Shown here: one piece after another, positions 1 through 9,060 of the stretch
Numbering within the stretch: position 1 is the first letter of the stretch
How the letters are laid out: each line of letters starts with the position of its first letter
Assembly: GCF_009674775.1 (NCBI RefSeq)
Contig: NZ_WKKE01000002.1
Coordinates: 1 to 64,000 of the forward strand
DNA: 64,000 nt
Reading direction: 5' to 3'
Origin: Flavobacterium sp. LC2016-23
Lineage (GTDB): Bacteria > Bacteroidota > Bacteroidia > Flavobacteriales > Flavobacteriaceae
The notes under the pieces: model-generated
Database searches by the model: none
What the model saw: only the letters and a program-made list of their open reading frames with translations
Told to the model about the DNA's origin: nothing
Position numbers and translations under genes: made by a program

Positions 1-64
1 GGCTATAGATGTAAAGGCAGTAATGTCATAGTCGAGTAGTACTAATAATCCGTAAGCTTATGTA
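1..64 (+). rRNA. 23S ribosomal RNA, 3' end (partial)
   Basis: The first bases carry the conserved 3'-terminal 23S segment (GTCGAGTAGTACTAATAATC, then CCGTAAGCTTATG) seen in Flavobacterium rRNA operons. Only the end of the gene lies in the window and its 5' part is upstream of base 1. The exact 3' terminus is estimated. A 5S gene follows after about 146 bases, which supports the call. Confidence 0.85.
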
Positions 65-148
65 CACCCTTTTCCCCAGTGGCAACACTGGGGGAGAAAC
101 TTTCTAAAACACAAAACTTTCTTTATCTCAGTATGTTAAGATATTGTT

Positions 149-176
149 TTAATTATCAATTGTTAATTATCAATTG
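149..176. repeat. Tandem 14-bp repeat in the 23S-5S spacer
   Basis: The unit TTAATTATCAATTG occurs twice in perfect tandem (149-162 and 163-176), followed by a partial third copy. It lies in the 23S-5S spacer. No function is evident. It resembles the other short word-like repeats of this window. Confidence 0.8.
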
Positions 177-210
177 TCAATTAAAAAGTTACCTCAAGTA
201 ACAACGACCT

Positions 211-319
211 TAAGGTGGTTATTGCGGCGGGGCTCACCTCTTCCCATCCCGAACAGAGTAGTTAAGCCCGCCTGCGCAGATGGTACTGCAGTTATGTGGG
301 AGAGTATGTCGTCGCCTTT
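211..319 (+). rRNA. rrf: 5S ribosomal RNA
   Basis: The segment has the 5S hallmarks: a central TCCCATCCCGAACAG motif, GTTAAGCCCGCC, and GGGAGAGTATGTCG near the 3' end. The 5' end (AAGGTG) can pair with the 3' end (CGCCTTT) to form helix I. Its length of about 109 nt is normal. It is followed at once by an intrinsic terminator. Ends are good to a few bases. Confidence 0.93.
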
Positions 320-324
320 CTTTT

Positions 325-358
325 AAAAACCCTGTTTCTAACGAAACGGGGTTTTTTG
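325..358 (+). terminator. Intrinsic terminator of the rRNA operon
   Basis: AAAACCCTGTTTC, a short loop, then GAAACGGGGTTTTTT forms a stem followed by a T run, directly after the 5S gene. This ends the rRNA operon. Confidence 0.88.
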
Positions 359-509
359 TTTTAAGGCTCTTGTCAGTTTTAACCGCAAAGTGCGCGAAAG
401 GTCTTTAAAAATGACGTTAAATCGCAAAGGTCGCAAGGCCTATGCGTGAAGCATTGGAATTTGGAGTTTGTGCCGAAAGCTTGTCAGTATTGGAATTTGT
501 ATTTAACCT

Positions 510-627
510 TAGTGCGTTAGGGATCGCAGCGGTATCCTTTTGCGGGGAAACTAAACCTGTGGCGAAGCCATCCTGAACCAATCCCGCAAAAGATTTAGCG
601 AAGAGCCCGGCCCAGAGGGAAACGCCC
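510..627. repeat. Structured intergenic element after the rRNA operon
   Basis: The 338-base gap between 5S and the next gene holds no credible gene. From about 510 it has a GC-richer block with a perfect 10-bp stem (CTTTTGCGGG at 537-546 with CCCGCAAAAG at 583-592). An outer arm GGGATCGC faces GCGAAGAGCCC. From memory, blocks of the type TTAGGGATCG...CATCCTTTT...AGCGAAGAGCCC recur in flavobacterial intergenic DNA. A 70-codon reverse-strand ORF overlaps it and is judged an artefact. Confidence 0.5.
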
Positions 628-657
628 AAAAATATAATTACATATTAAGGATATTTC

Positions 658-1071
658 TTAAGGGGTTATCTTTTTTTTAAGATATTCAAGCATTGGTTGT
701 GTTATCGGCTTGGAAAGAAAGTCTATAATGATGGGGTATTTCTTTGCTTTAAGTAAATCTTCGGGGTCAATAGTAGAAGATAATACAATTACATTTGCCT
801 TGTTGAATTCGGTATAATCCGAAGATGTAAAATGATCAAGAAATTCCCAGCCTCCCATAACGGGCATGTTTAAGTCTAAGAAAATTAACTCGGGCTTTTT
901 AGTAATCGTATTTTTGCTGTTGTTGTATTTTAAGATGTTAAAATGGTGTAATGCTTCTTCGCCATTTTGTGCTGTGATAACTTCTTTTGAAAAGGAAGAT
1001 TTTGAAATTACTTTTTTGCATAACATTAAGGTGATCGGGTCGTCGTCGATGCATAAAATTTGCTCAAGCAT
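658..1071 (-). CDS. CheY-like response regulator receiver protein
   Basis: A single receiver domain fills the 137 residues and there is no output domain. The acidic pocket is D9-D11, the phosphoacceptor is D66 (in FLDLNMP), the switch Thr/Ser is around S99/T100 and the conserved lysine is K121 (in LSKP). The gene starts 8 bases after the stop of the upstream histidine kinase, so the two form an operon and are probably partners. Stand-alone receivers of this kind act through protein contacts or in phosphorelays. The target is unknown. Confidence 0.9.
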   Translation of the reverse strand: MLEQILCIDDDPITLMLCKKVISKSSFSKEVITAQNGEEALHHFNILKYNNSKNTITKKPELIFLDLNMPVMGGWEFLDHFTSSDYTEFNKANVIVLSSTIDPEDLLKAKKYPIIIDFLSKPITQPMLEYLKKKITP

Positions 1072-1079
1072 AATTGGTG

Positions 1080-2792
1080 TTAGTTTTTAAATGTTATGGT
1101 AAATGTAGTTCCTTTGTTCACCTCGCTATCAATGCTTATTGTTCCTCCCATGGTTTCTACCTGCGATTTTACGAGATAAAGGCCTAATCCTTTACTGTCA
1201 GGGTAATTATGAAACCTCTGGTAGAGCCCAAAAACTTTATCTCTGTTTCGTTCTAAATCGATACCAATTCCGTTATCCTTAAAGGTTAATATAGCCTTGT
1301 GATCTATTTGTTCTGCTATTATGGATATTTTTAATTTTCTGTTTTCTGATTTGTACTTAATCGAATTGGTGAGCAAATTAAGCAAAATACTTTCTATATA
1401 AGCTTTGTTTGTGTTTAATAATGGAACCTTATCAAATTTGAGTTTAATGATGGGTTTATGAAGTTCTATCTGAAAGGATAACTGGCTAAAGACATTCTCG
1501 AAAACTTCTTTTAACGAAACTTCTTCTTTTTGCATTGAAGGGTTGTCTTTTATTATAATGACCTTTACTAAATCGTTGATTGTTTCGTTTAATAAATGTG
1601 TTGATTTGTTGAAGCCTTTTAAGATTTCATCAAGCTCGGGATTTTCTACTGGGATATCTTCTATAAGATTTAAAAGACCAATTAAATTAGATAATGGTGC
1701 ACGCAGATTGTGTGATGTTATGTAAGAAAATTGCTTTAGATCCTTGTTGTTTTGGGTCAATTCACGAATGAGGTGCTCTTTTTCTGTTTCTAACTTTTTT
1801 TCGTCGGTAATGTCTCTTTGGATGGAGATCCAATGGGAAATTACGCCGTCATTATTAAAAATCGGAATCATAGAGAACCGGACCCAGTATTCTTCTTTTT
1901 GTTTGGTATAGCTAATGGTTTCTATTAAGCATTCTTCTTCATTTTTGATGGCTCTTAATAGTTTTTTTAGTTCTTCGGAATCTGAATTTGGTCCTTTGTT
2001 GAATATATTTGTAGATTTTCCTATGATCTCATTAGGTTGATAACCTGACATTTGAGAGAAAGCAGGATTGATGTAAACTATTTTTGGAATTCTTCCGTTG
2101 GCTGAATTTGCTTCCGTAATTAATATTGAATCTTTAGATTGTGTGATTACGGTTTCTAAAAGTTTTAATCGTTGTTCTTCTTCTTTTTGCTTTGTAATAT
2201 CCTGAATGGCTCCAATCATTCTGATGGCTCTTCCGTTTTCGTCTTTCAGTAAAAAGCCACGGTCTAAAACATATTTGTAAGTTCCGTCGGCGCATCTGAA
2301 GCGATATTGATCCTGCCATTTTTCGGTTTTCTGTTCTATAAATGAATAGAGTTTAATTGACATTCGTATACTATCTTCAGGATGGATTTTGTCAAACCAC
2401 CATTTTGATGTTTTTCCAACTTCTGTCTGTTTGTACCCGAAAACACTTTCAATGCCTTTGTTCCAGCCGATACTGTCTTCCTGAATTTTCCAATCCCAAA
2501 TCGTATCACTCGTTGCTTTTGCTACAATGTCATATTTTTCATTTGACTCTTTAATTTCTTCATTTGTTTTTTTTAATTTTTCAAAAACAGCAATATTTTT
2601 GCTTTCGTTTTTAGAGAGTATGTATTTGAAAATTAGAGCTGTAATTAATATAAATAAGATATCTTTTATGAAAAATAAATAAAAATATTCTTTGGTTGAG
2701 ATAAAACTGGTTAGTAATTTATGACAGAAAATGGCCATAAATAACGAAATGATAATATAAATTAGAGTAATAGGGATAGTTTTACTTTTCAT
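1080..2792 (-). CDS. Membrane PAS-PAS sensor histidine kinase
   Basis: The protein has 570 residues. Two membrane helices lie near residues 5-24 and 38-58. A PAS domain of the PAC/PAS3 type follows at about 84-205 and a second PAS at 210-330. The HisKA dimerisation helix holds the phosphorylated H361 in SHNLRAP. The ATPase domain shows the N box (LLNLLTNSIKY), DNGIGID and GLGLYLV. The order is membrane anchor, sensor, kinase, and the receiver encoded just downstream is the likely phosphate acceptor. A -7 element TATATTTG (2797-2804, reverse strand) ends 4 bases before the ATG, so the transcript may be leaderless. The signal sensed is unknown. Confidence 0.92.
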   Translation of the reverse strand: MKSKTIPITLIYIIISLFMAIFCHKLLTSFISTKEYFYLFFIKDILFILITALIFKYILSKNESKNIAVFEKLKKTNEEIKESNEKYDIVAKATSDTIWDWKIQEDSIGWNKGIESVFGYKQTEVGKTSKWWFDKIHPEDSIRMSIKLYSFIEQKTEKWQDQYRFRCADGTYKYVLDRGFLLKDENGRAIRMIGAIQDITKQKEEEQRLKLLETVITQSKDSILITEANSANGRIPKIVYINPAFSQMSGYQPNEIIGKSTNIFNKGPNSDSEELKKLLRAIKNEEECLIETISYTKQKEEYWVRFSMIPIFNNDGVISHWISIQRDITDEKKLETEKEHLIRELTQNNKDLKQFSYITSHNLRAPLSNLIGLLNLIEDIPVENPELDEILKGFNKSTHLLNETINDLVKVIIIKDNPSMQKEEVSLKEVFENVFSQLSFQIELHKPIIKLKFDKVPLLNTNKAYIESILLNLLTNSIKYKSENRKLKISIIAEQIDHKAILTFKDNGIGIDLERNRDKVFGLYQRFHNYPDSKGLGLYLVKSQVETMGGTISIDSEVNKGTTFTITFKN

Positions 2793-2932
2793 TACTCAAA
2801 TATAGTTAAATTAACCATAATTAAACAATAATTAAACTCATTTTGGCCCCTAAATTTACATTGATTTAATCAACTAATTACTTGTCTATACGCAAACTAT
2901 CGCAGAAACGTTTTTTATATCAAAATAAAGTG

Positions 2933-2940
2933 TACCTTTG
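2933..2940 (+). promoter_or_regulatory. -7 promoter element of typA
   Basis: TACCTTTG matches the Bacteroidota -7 consensus TAnnTTTG and lies 19 bases upstream of the typA start codon. Confidence 0.75.
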
Positions 2941-2959
2941 CACCCATTAAAAATCTCAG

Positions 2960-4756
2960 ATGGAATCTATTAGAAACATTGCAATTATTGCCCACGTCGA
3001 TCACGGTAAAACCACTTTGGTTGATAAAATTATGTATCACTGTCAATTATTTCGTGACAACGAAAATACAGGTGATTTAATTCTTGATAATAACGATTTA
3101 GAGCGTGAGAGAGGTATTACTATTACTTCTAAAAACGTATCAGTTCAATATAAAGGAACAAAAATCAATATTATTGACACTCCTGGCCACGCGGATTTTG
3201 GAGGTGAAGTTGAACGTGTATTAAACATGGCCGATGGTGTATGTTTGTTAGTAGATGCTTTTGAGGGCCCAATGCCACAAACGCGTTTTGTACTACAAAA
3301 AGCTATTGATTTAGGTTTAAAACCTTGTGTAGTTATCAATAAAGTTGATAAAGAAAACTGTACTCCTGAAGAAGTTCACGAAAAAGTTTTTGACTTAATG
3401 TTTGAATTAGGTGCTGAAGAATGGCAGTTGGATTTTCCAACAGTTTATGGTTCTGCTAAAAACAACTGGATGTCTGATCATTGGGAAAACGTAACTGATA
3501 ATGTGGAAGCATTATTGGATATGGTTGTTGAAAATGTACCTGCTCCTAAAGTTTCTGAAGGAACACCACAAATGTTAATTACTTCTTTAGATTTCTCAGC
3601 CTTTACAGGTCGTATTGCTATCGGTCGTCTGGAAAGAGGAGTTTTGAATGAAGGTATGCCAATCTCATTAGTAAAAAGAGATGGTACAATATCTAAATCC
3701 CGTATCAAAGAACTTCATACTTTTGAAGGACTTGGCCGTAAAAAAGTACAACAAGTTATTGCCGGAGATATTTGTGCAATCATTGGAGTTGAAGGTTTTG
3801 AAATTGGTGATACTATTGCTGATTTTGAAAATCCTGAAGGTCTAAAAACAATTGATATCGACGAGCCTACTATGAGTATGTTGTTTACAATTAATGACTC
3901 TCCTTTCTTTGGTAAAGAGGGTAAATTTGTAACTTCTCGTCATATTAGAGAGCGTTTGACAAAAGAATTAGAGAAAAATTTAGCAATGAAATTGGGTGAA
4001 ACTGATTCTGCTGATAAGTTTATGGTTTTTGGTCGTGGAGTACTTCACTTATCTGTTCTTATTGAAACAATGAGAAGAGAAGGGTATGAGTTACAAATCG
4101 GTCAGCCGCAAGTTATCATCAAAGAAATTGATGGTAAAAAATGTGAGCCTATCGAGGAATTGACGATCGATTTACCAGAAAGCCTTTCAGGTAGAGCGGT
4201 TGAGTTCGTTACAATGCGTAAAGGTGAAATGCTAAGTATGGAAACTAAAGGGGACCGTATGATTGTAAAATTCAATATCCCATCACGTGGAATTATTGGA
4301 TTGCGTAATCAATTGCTTACTGCTACTGCTGGTGAAGCGATTATGGCACACCGTTTTATAGGATACGAACCTTACAAAGGAGAAATTGCCGGACGTAACA
4401 AAGGTTCATTGATTTCTATGGAGAAAGGAAAAGCTATTCCATATTCTATCGATAAATTACAAGATCGTGGTAAGTTTTTTGTTGAACCAAATGCTGAAAT
4501 CTACGAAGGTCAGGTAATTGGAGAAAACTCTCGTGGTGATGATATGTGTGTAAACGTAACTAAAGAGAAAAAACAATCTAACGTTCGTTCTTCAGGAAAT
4601 GATGAAAAAGCAAGAATTATTCCACCGATTATTTTCTCATTAGAGGAAGCTTTAGAGTACATTCAAAAAGATGAATATGTAGAGGTTACACCAAAATCTA
4701 TTCGTTTAAGAAAAATCTACTTAACAGAGACAGACAGAAAAAGATTTAAATTCTAA
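2960..4756 (+). CDS. typA: Translational GTPase TypA/BipA
   Basis: This ribosome-binding translation-factor GTPase is involved in ribosome assembly and stress adaptation. At 598 residues it has the usual family length. The P loop is AHVDHGKTT (11-19), the switch II motif is DTPGHADF (73-80) and the base-specificity motif is NKVD (127-130). The EF-G-like domains and the TypA-specific C-terminal domain follow (KGEMLSME and [11 protein letters not shown] are typical). It is monocistronic, with its own promoter and terminator. Confidence 0.97.
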   Translation: MESIRNIAIIAHVDHGKTTLVDKIMYHCQLFRDNENTGDLILDNNDLERERGITITSKNVSVQYKGTKINIIDTPGHADFGGEVERVLNMADGVCLLVDAFEGPMPQTRFVLQKAIDLGLKPCVVINKVDKENCTPEEVHEKVFDLMFELGAEEWQLDFPTVYGSAKNNWMSDHWENVTDNVEALLDMVVENVPAPKVSEGTPQMLITSLDFSAFTGRIAIGRLERGVLNEGMPISLVKRDGTISKSRIKELHTFEGLGRKKVQQVIAGDICAIIGVEGFEIGDTIADFENPEGLKTIDIDEPTMSMLFTINDSPFFGKEGKFVTSRHIRERLTKELEKNLAMKLGETDSADKFMVFGRGVLHLSVLIETMRREGYELQIGQPQVIIKEIDGKKCEPIEELTIDLPESLSGRAVEFVTMRKGEMLSMETKGDRMIVKFNIPSRGIIGLRNQLLTATAGEAIMAHRFIGYEPYKGEIAGRNKGSLISMEKGKAIPYSIDKLQDRGKFFVEPNAEIYEGQVIGENSRGDDMCVNVTKEKKQSNVRSSGNDEKARIIPPIIFSLEEALEYIQKDEYVEVTPKSIRLRKIYLTETDRKRFKF

Positions 4757-4774
4757 TATTTGAATTTTATATAT

Positions 4775-4807
4775 AAAAAAAGCCATCCGACTCGGATGGC
4801 TTTTTTT
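4775..4807. terminator. Bidirectional terminator between typA and the T9SS gene
   Basis: AAAAAAAGCCATCCGA pairs with TCGGATGGCTTTTTTT across a very short loop. A and T runs flank both sides, so it can serve the convergent genes on either strand. Confidence 0.9.
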
Positions 4808-4830
4808 ATGTCTTAAAGTTGTTAGCAGTA

Positions 4831-7167
4831 TTATCTTTTTATGCTAAAATGGCCTTTGACGTTTTTGCCATTTGTAAAAATTAAATCAAACCAGTAATCG
4901 TCAGAAGGAAGTTGCTGACCGTTAAACTGGCCATTCCATCCCGGGCTGTTTTGATTCATCTGTTTTAACAACTTTCCATAACGATTAAAGATAGAAAGCC
5001 TGTAGTCCGGAAGCTGGTCCAGATTTTTAATTGCCCATACATCATTAATACCGTCTCCGTTTGGTGTGAAAAATTTAGGATAATCTAAAACATACACCAA
5101 ATAATAATTAGAGATACCGCAATCATCTTTACTTTGTGCAAGTGCATTATAAATTCCCGGACTCACATTAGCGAAGAAAGGGGCATCCTGAAAATCAATT
5201 CCATTTAGGGAGAATTCATAATTGCCAATTCCTGTATATTGTAAGGTAACCGAATTGTCAGTGCCGGAAAAGTCCCTGATAACAGCTCCTGTAATCGAAG
5301 CAGGTTCAGATAAAATGACTTTGAATTTTTTAATTTTTTCACAACCGAATTCATTGGTGACTTTTACGGAATATTCTCCGGCTTCAGAAACAGTGATATT
5401 AGAAGCTGAGTTATTAGTATCAACATTCCAGAGATAAGAGCTAAAAGTACTGTCTACGGTCAAATCGATTTGGGTGCCTTTGCATAAGCTTTTAGTTTCG
5501 TCCTCAAATGCAGGAGGATCAAATGTGTTTACGACAAGCGTAATTGGTGTTATCGCATAACAGTCAGCTCCGTTTACGGCACGGGCATAAATAGTCTGAG
5601 AGAAAGCGGTTGTGTTTTTGAAAATGTTGGGCAATACATTTGTTTCTGCCAAGGCATCAGCAGCATTTAAATAATAGTGTATCACTAATCCGGCTGGCAG
5701 CCCTGTTCTGACTTGAGGAGTTACCTGCAAATCAAGATCAAACTGATAAAAACCATCCTGATTATTATCTAAGTCACAGGTTGCTATCGGATTCTGATCT
5801 GGAATCGTTGCGCCTGAAACTTCCAATGTTATCTGAGGCGTCTTAAAACAGCCATATTTGTTTTCAATTCGGGAAAAAATAACCTGATTAGCACTTTTAT
5901 TGGTGTATTTTTCAGGAGCAGCAATTTCATTCGTTTTTGATTCAGCATCGGCTAATGATTCATAAAATCCTTTATTTAGAATCTCTGTATCATTATTTTT
6001 AATAATATCAACGACTTTCGTTAAATTGAAAACAGAGGTTCCGTCTGTGTTATCATCGCATTGAATCAATTTTGTATTGTTTGCTATAATTTCAGGAGTA
6101 AATTCAAGTTTAATTTCACCTGTTAGCACACAAGCTGAAGCTGTTACTGTTGCTTCTACTTTATATGTTCCGGACGCTGTGGCCTTATAGACCGGACCAT
6201 TTTCCGAATTTATAAGAACTCCATCCTTAAACCATTTATAGGAGTAAGCAGCTGGTAATTTTGTATCTAAAGTTATGGATTCACCAAAACACACGGGATT
6301 ACTGGTTAGCGCTGTCTGATCGGGACCAAAATCAATTTTTGAAGAAAAGCTACCCGATTGTAAAAAAACTGCAGAGTCATACAATCTATTATCATCATCG
6401 GCAATGACCAGTTTTACATGGTATTTTTTTCCGGTAATTACATTTGTCTGAGCATTCATGACAATGGTCTGTCCGGCATAGTTTATAGGACTTGTATTGG
6501 TGTTAAGTCCGTTGAAATAATGTATGTTGGATTCGGGACATCCGGGATAAGGATCTCCGTTAATATCATAGCCAGGCTGAATGGTGGGACGAATATTGAT
6601 AGAAGAAACAGGTGTGTCAGTACCCGGCAGCACAGCCAGATTTTTGTACTCGTCATTGGTTCCGGCTTCTTTGATTAAAAAAGCAAATCCGTCTGAATAA
6701 CGACAAGGGAAGAAAGACTGATATTCATTCGAAGCAAAAATATAATTGAAGCTCAAAAAATCCGTTAGGGGAACGAAGTCAAATTCCAGTACAGTAGCAT
6801 TTATAGAATTAATTCCTAAGATCTGATTCAGCTCAAAATCTCCTTGCCATTTGACATCTCCGCCGCCCTGATTGCTTATATAAGGTCCTCTCGCAGATGA
6901 ACTTGTTGAAGTGGTCAGAACAACACCTTCTTTAAAAGGAAAATTACTTGTTCCGGCATTAAAATACGCAAAACTGTTTTTTCCGGGTGTAAAAGTGTCC
7001 CCTGTTCCGGACACATTTGTAACCGAAACACAGGAACTATTTACTAATGTATTTTCTATTAACTGCTGTGGTGTTCTCTGATCGTTAATACTTATAAATT
7101 GTGCATTTATCCTGGCAGACGAGCAAAATATAAAGGAAACGAATAAAATTCTCTTAAAATAATTCAT
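4831..7167 (-). CDS. Secreted choice-of-anchor L protein with T9SS type B sorting domain
   Basis: The protein has 778 residues. A signal peptide ends near residue 22 (CSSARINAQ). The N-terminal third has the choice-of-anchor L pattern (VVLTTSTSSSARGP, then NYIFASNEYQSFFPCRYSDG). Ig/PKD-like repeats follow. Residues 698-778 form the gliding-motility-associated C-terminal domain that directs type IX secretion (FTPNGDGINDVW, then SIFNRYGKLL). The product is expected on the cell surface or released, perhaps in adhesion or gliding. A -7 box TATATTTG (7175-7182, reverse strand) sits 7 bases before the ATG, so it probably has its own transcript although the ABC genes are just upstream. Confidence 0.92.
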   Translation of the reverse strand: MNYFKRILFVSFIFCSSARINAQFISINDQRTPQQLIENTLVNSSCVSVTNVSGTGDTFTPGKNSFAYFNAGTSNFPFKEGVVLTTSTSSSARGPYISNQGGGDVKWQGDFELNQILGINSINATVLEFDFVPLTDFLSFNYIFASNEYQSFFPCRYSDGFAFLIKEAGTNDEYKNLAVLPGTDTPVSSINIRPTIQPGYDINGDPYPGCPESNIHYFNGLNTNTSPINYAGQTIVMNAQTNVITGKKYHVKLVIADDDNRLYDSAVFLQSGSFSSKIDFGPDQTALTSNPVCFGESITLDTKLPAAYSYKWFKDGVLINSENGPVYKATASGTYKVEATVTASACVLTGEIKLEFTPEIIANNTKLIQCDDNTDGTSVFNLTKVVDIIKNNDTEILNKGFYESLADAESKTNEIAAPEKYTNKSANQVIFSRIENKYGCFKTPQITLEVSGATIPDQNPIATCDLDNNQDGFYQFDLDLQVTPQVRTGLPAGLVIHYYLNAADALAETNVLPNIFKNTTAFSQTIYARAVNGADCYAITPITLVVNTFDPPAFEDETKSLCKGTQIDLTVDSTFSSYLWNVDTNNSASNITVSEAGEYSVKVTNEFGCEKIKKFKVILSEPASITGAVIRDFSGTDNSVTLQYTGIGNYEFSLNGIDFQDAPFFANVSPGIYNALAQSKDDCGISNYYLVYVLDYPKFFTPNGDGINDVWAIKNLDQLPDYRLSIFNRYGKLLKQMNQNSPGWNGQFNGQQLPSDDYWFDLIFTNGKNVKGHFSIKR

Positions 7168-7182
7168 AGTAAAGCAAATATA

Positions 7183-8019
7183 CTATAAATCTCTATTTTT
7201 TAATAGCTTGTAAGAAAAATGAATAAATAAAAATGTCCAGACCAATACAATCAGTATCGAAAGATAATGTACACTATAATCTTTGCTGCTCTCAACACCC
7301 ATTTGGCTTCCGATGGTTTTTATTACGGATAATCTTGTAATGGGTTCTACGATCAAATTTGACATTGCTTCCAATGGAAGGAATTGCATAATATAATCTC
7401 CGGTATTGCTGTTTGGAAAAATTTTGAAAACTAAAAGGCCTTTAATAATGCCTTCAATGATACTCCATACCAAAAGAAAACCTAATGCAAATGCAGATCG
7501 TTTTACTAAAATTCCTAAAAATAAACAGAAAGAAAAGAAACCGGTCAGTTTTACAAAAAAGGCTAACAGGTAATCTAAATCAGTAAAAATGATTCCAAAT
7601 TCATTATAAGAGGAAAAGGATAATCCTAGAATCAAAGTCATCACAAAAACGAAAATGGTAGAGCAAAAGGCAAAAAGTACTACAGTTAAAAATTTAGACA
7701 ATATAAATTCCTTTTTACTCAGACCGTCAATTAGATTTTGCTTTAAAGTTCCGTAACTGTATTCGTTAGCCATCATGGAAACGATTACAATGGCCAGGAA
7801 AAATTTCAGCCAGGCAGCAACATAAGTATTAAAGTGCCAGATAAAAGGAAAATTAAAAATTCCCATTTCTGCTAAATGAAATTTAAATATCCCAATATCA
7901 AATTTTATCGAAGCTATTAAGGCTATAAAGGAAAGTAAAATGAAATAGGTTAATGTAAGGACACGACTGGCTTTGTTTTTCCAGATTTTCTGTAGTTCTA
8001 TAGAGATAAGTCTTTTCAT
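7183..8019 (-). CDS. ABC-2 type transporter permease
   Basis: The 278-residue membrane protein has about six hydrophobic segments, the first at about 20-40 and the last near 252-268. It has the ABC-2 permease pattern MANEYSYGTLKQNLIDGLSKKEF. It starts 3 bases after the ATPase gene, so the two are cotranscribed and form one exporter. The substrate is unknown. Lipid, peptide/antibiotic or polysaccharide export are all possible for this family. Confidence 0.88.
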   Translation of the reverse strand: MKRLISIELQKIWKNKASRVLTLTYFILLSFIALIASIKFDIGIFKFHLAEMGIFNFPFIWHFNTYVAAWLKFFLAIVIVSMMANEYSYGTLKQNLIDGLSKKEFILSKFLTVVLFAFCSTIFVFVMTLILGLSFSSYNEFGIIFTDLDYLLAFFVKLTGFFSFCLFLGILVKRSAFALGFLLVWSIIEGIIKGLLVFKIFPNSNTGDYIMQFLPLEAMSNLIVEPITRLSVIKTIGSQMGVESSKDYSVHYLSILIVLVWTFLFIHFSYKLLKNRDL

Positions 8020-8022
8020 GGC

Positions 8023-8934
8023 TTAGTTGTTTTTTATAGTGGCGGTTTTGGTTAATTCTAAAAACTGTGCTTCCAGACTATTTTTGCGTTTTACTAAATG
8101 GCTTAAGGCAATGTTTTTAGAAAATAAATACTGATTCAGTTCAGCTGCAGACCATTCTGATTTTAAATACACCAGAATTTTTCCTTCTTCTTCTGTTATT
8201 CGGTCTACATTCGGATGCTCTTTCAGAACATTTTTCAAAGCTTCGTTATGATCGGCCTGAAGTTCAAAAAAGCCTTCATTGGCAGACATGCCGTCAACTG
8301 AGCCTGAGTATAGAATTTCACCTTTTCTTAATACAATTACATGCGAACATACTTTTTCCACTTCGTCTAATAAATGGGAGGCTAATAAAATAGTTGTTCC
8401 CTGAGCCGCAATTTTTCTGATAATATCACGGATCTGATGAATTCCCTGTGGATCCAGACCGTTTGTTGGTTCGTCTAAAATTAAAATTTCAGGATCGTTT
8501 AACAAGGCCGATGCAATAGCCAGACGCTGTTTCATTCCTAAAGAAAAGGTACTGAATCTGCTGTCTTTTCTTTCTGTAAGTCCTACTAAATCAAGTTTTT
8601 CGGTTATTTTAGAATAGTCAATACTTTTTATTTTACAAACCAGTTTCAGGTTTTCCTCGGCGGTCATGTACGGATAAAAGTTGGGTCTTTCAATGATGGC
8701 TCCTACTTTTTTTAAGGCTTCATGTGTCTGCATTTTGCCATTAAACCAACTGTAATTACCTGATGTTTTGTTTACAACGTTTAAAACAATTCCCAAAGTG
8801 GTAGATTTTCCACTTCCGTTCGGACCTAAGATGCCGTAAACACGGCCTTTTTGTATTTCAAAAGATACATTTTTTAAGGCCTGAATGCGCCCGTATCTTT
8901 TGTGGAGATTTTCGATAGTAAGAATGGTTTCCAA
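8023..8934 (-). CDS. ABC transporter ATP-binding protein
   Basis: The 303-residue ATPase has Walker A GPNGSGKST (37-45), the signature SLGMKQ (131-136) and Walker B LILDEP (151-156) followed by TNGLDP and a switch histidine (LLASHLLDE). A C-terminal extension after about residue 215 is typical of CcmA/BcrA-type exporters. It is the first gene of a two-gene operon with the ABC-2 permease. Confidence 0.95.
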   Translation of the reverse strand: METILTIENLHKRYGRIQALKNVSFEIQKGRVYGILGPNGSGKSTTLGIVLNVVNKTSGNYSWFNGKMQTHEALKKVGAIIERPNFYPYMTAEENLKLVCKIKSIDYSKITEKLDLVGLTERKDSRFSTFSLGMKQRLAIASALLNDPEILILDEPTNGLDPQGIHQIRDIIRKIAAQGTTILLASHLLDEVEKVCSHVIVLRKGEILYSGSVDGMSANEGFFELQADHNEALKNVLKEHPNVDRITEEEGKILVYLKSEWSAAELNQYLFSKNIALSHLVKRKNSLEAQFLELTKTATIKNN

Positions 8935-9025
8935 ATTTATTTCGGTTTTAGTTTTTAGTATGACGATTCAATTGGCTTATTGTTACGCTAAATTTTATTT
9001 ATGTGTTTAAAATTATAATTTACTG

Positions 9026-9033
9026 TAAATTTG
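9026..9033 (+). promoter_or_regulatory. -7 promoter element
   Basis: TAAATTTG matches TAnnTTTG, 27 bases before the ATG of the kinase-like gene at 9061. Confidence 0.65.
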
Positions 9034-9060
9034 TACTAAAGATATTCAAAAGATATTAAA

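Noticed and set aside
417-629. 70-codon reverse-strand ORF after the rRNA operon
   Set aside because: It lies over the structured repeat element, has no family resemblance or promoter, and similar spurious ORFs arise wherever such repeats occur.
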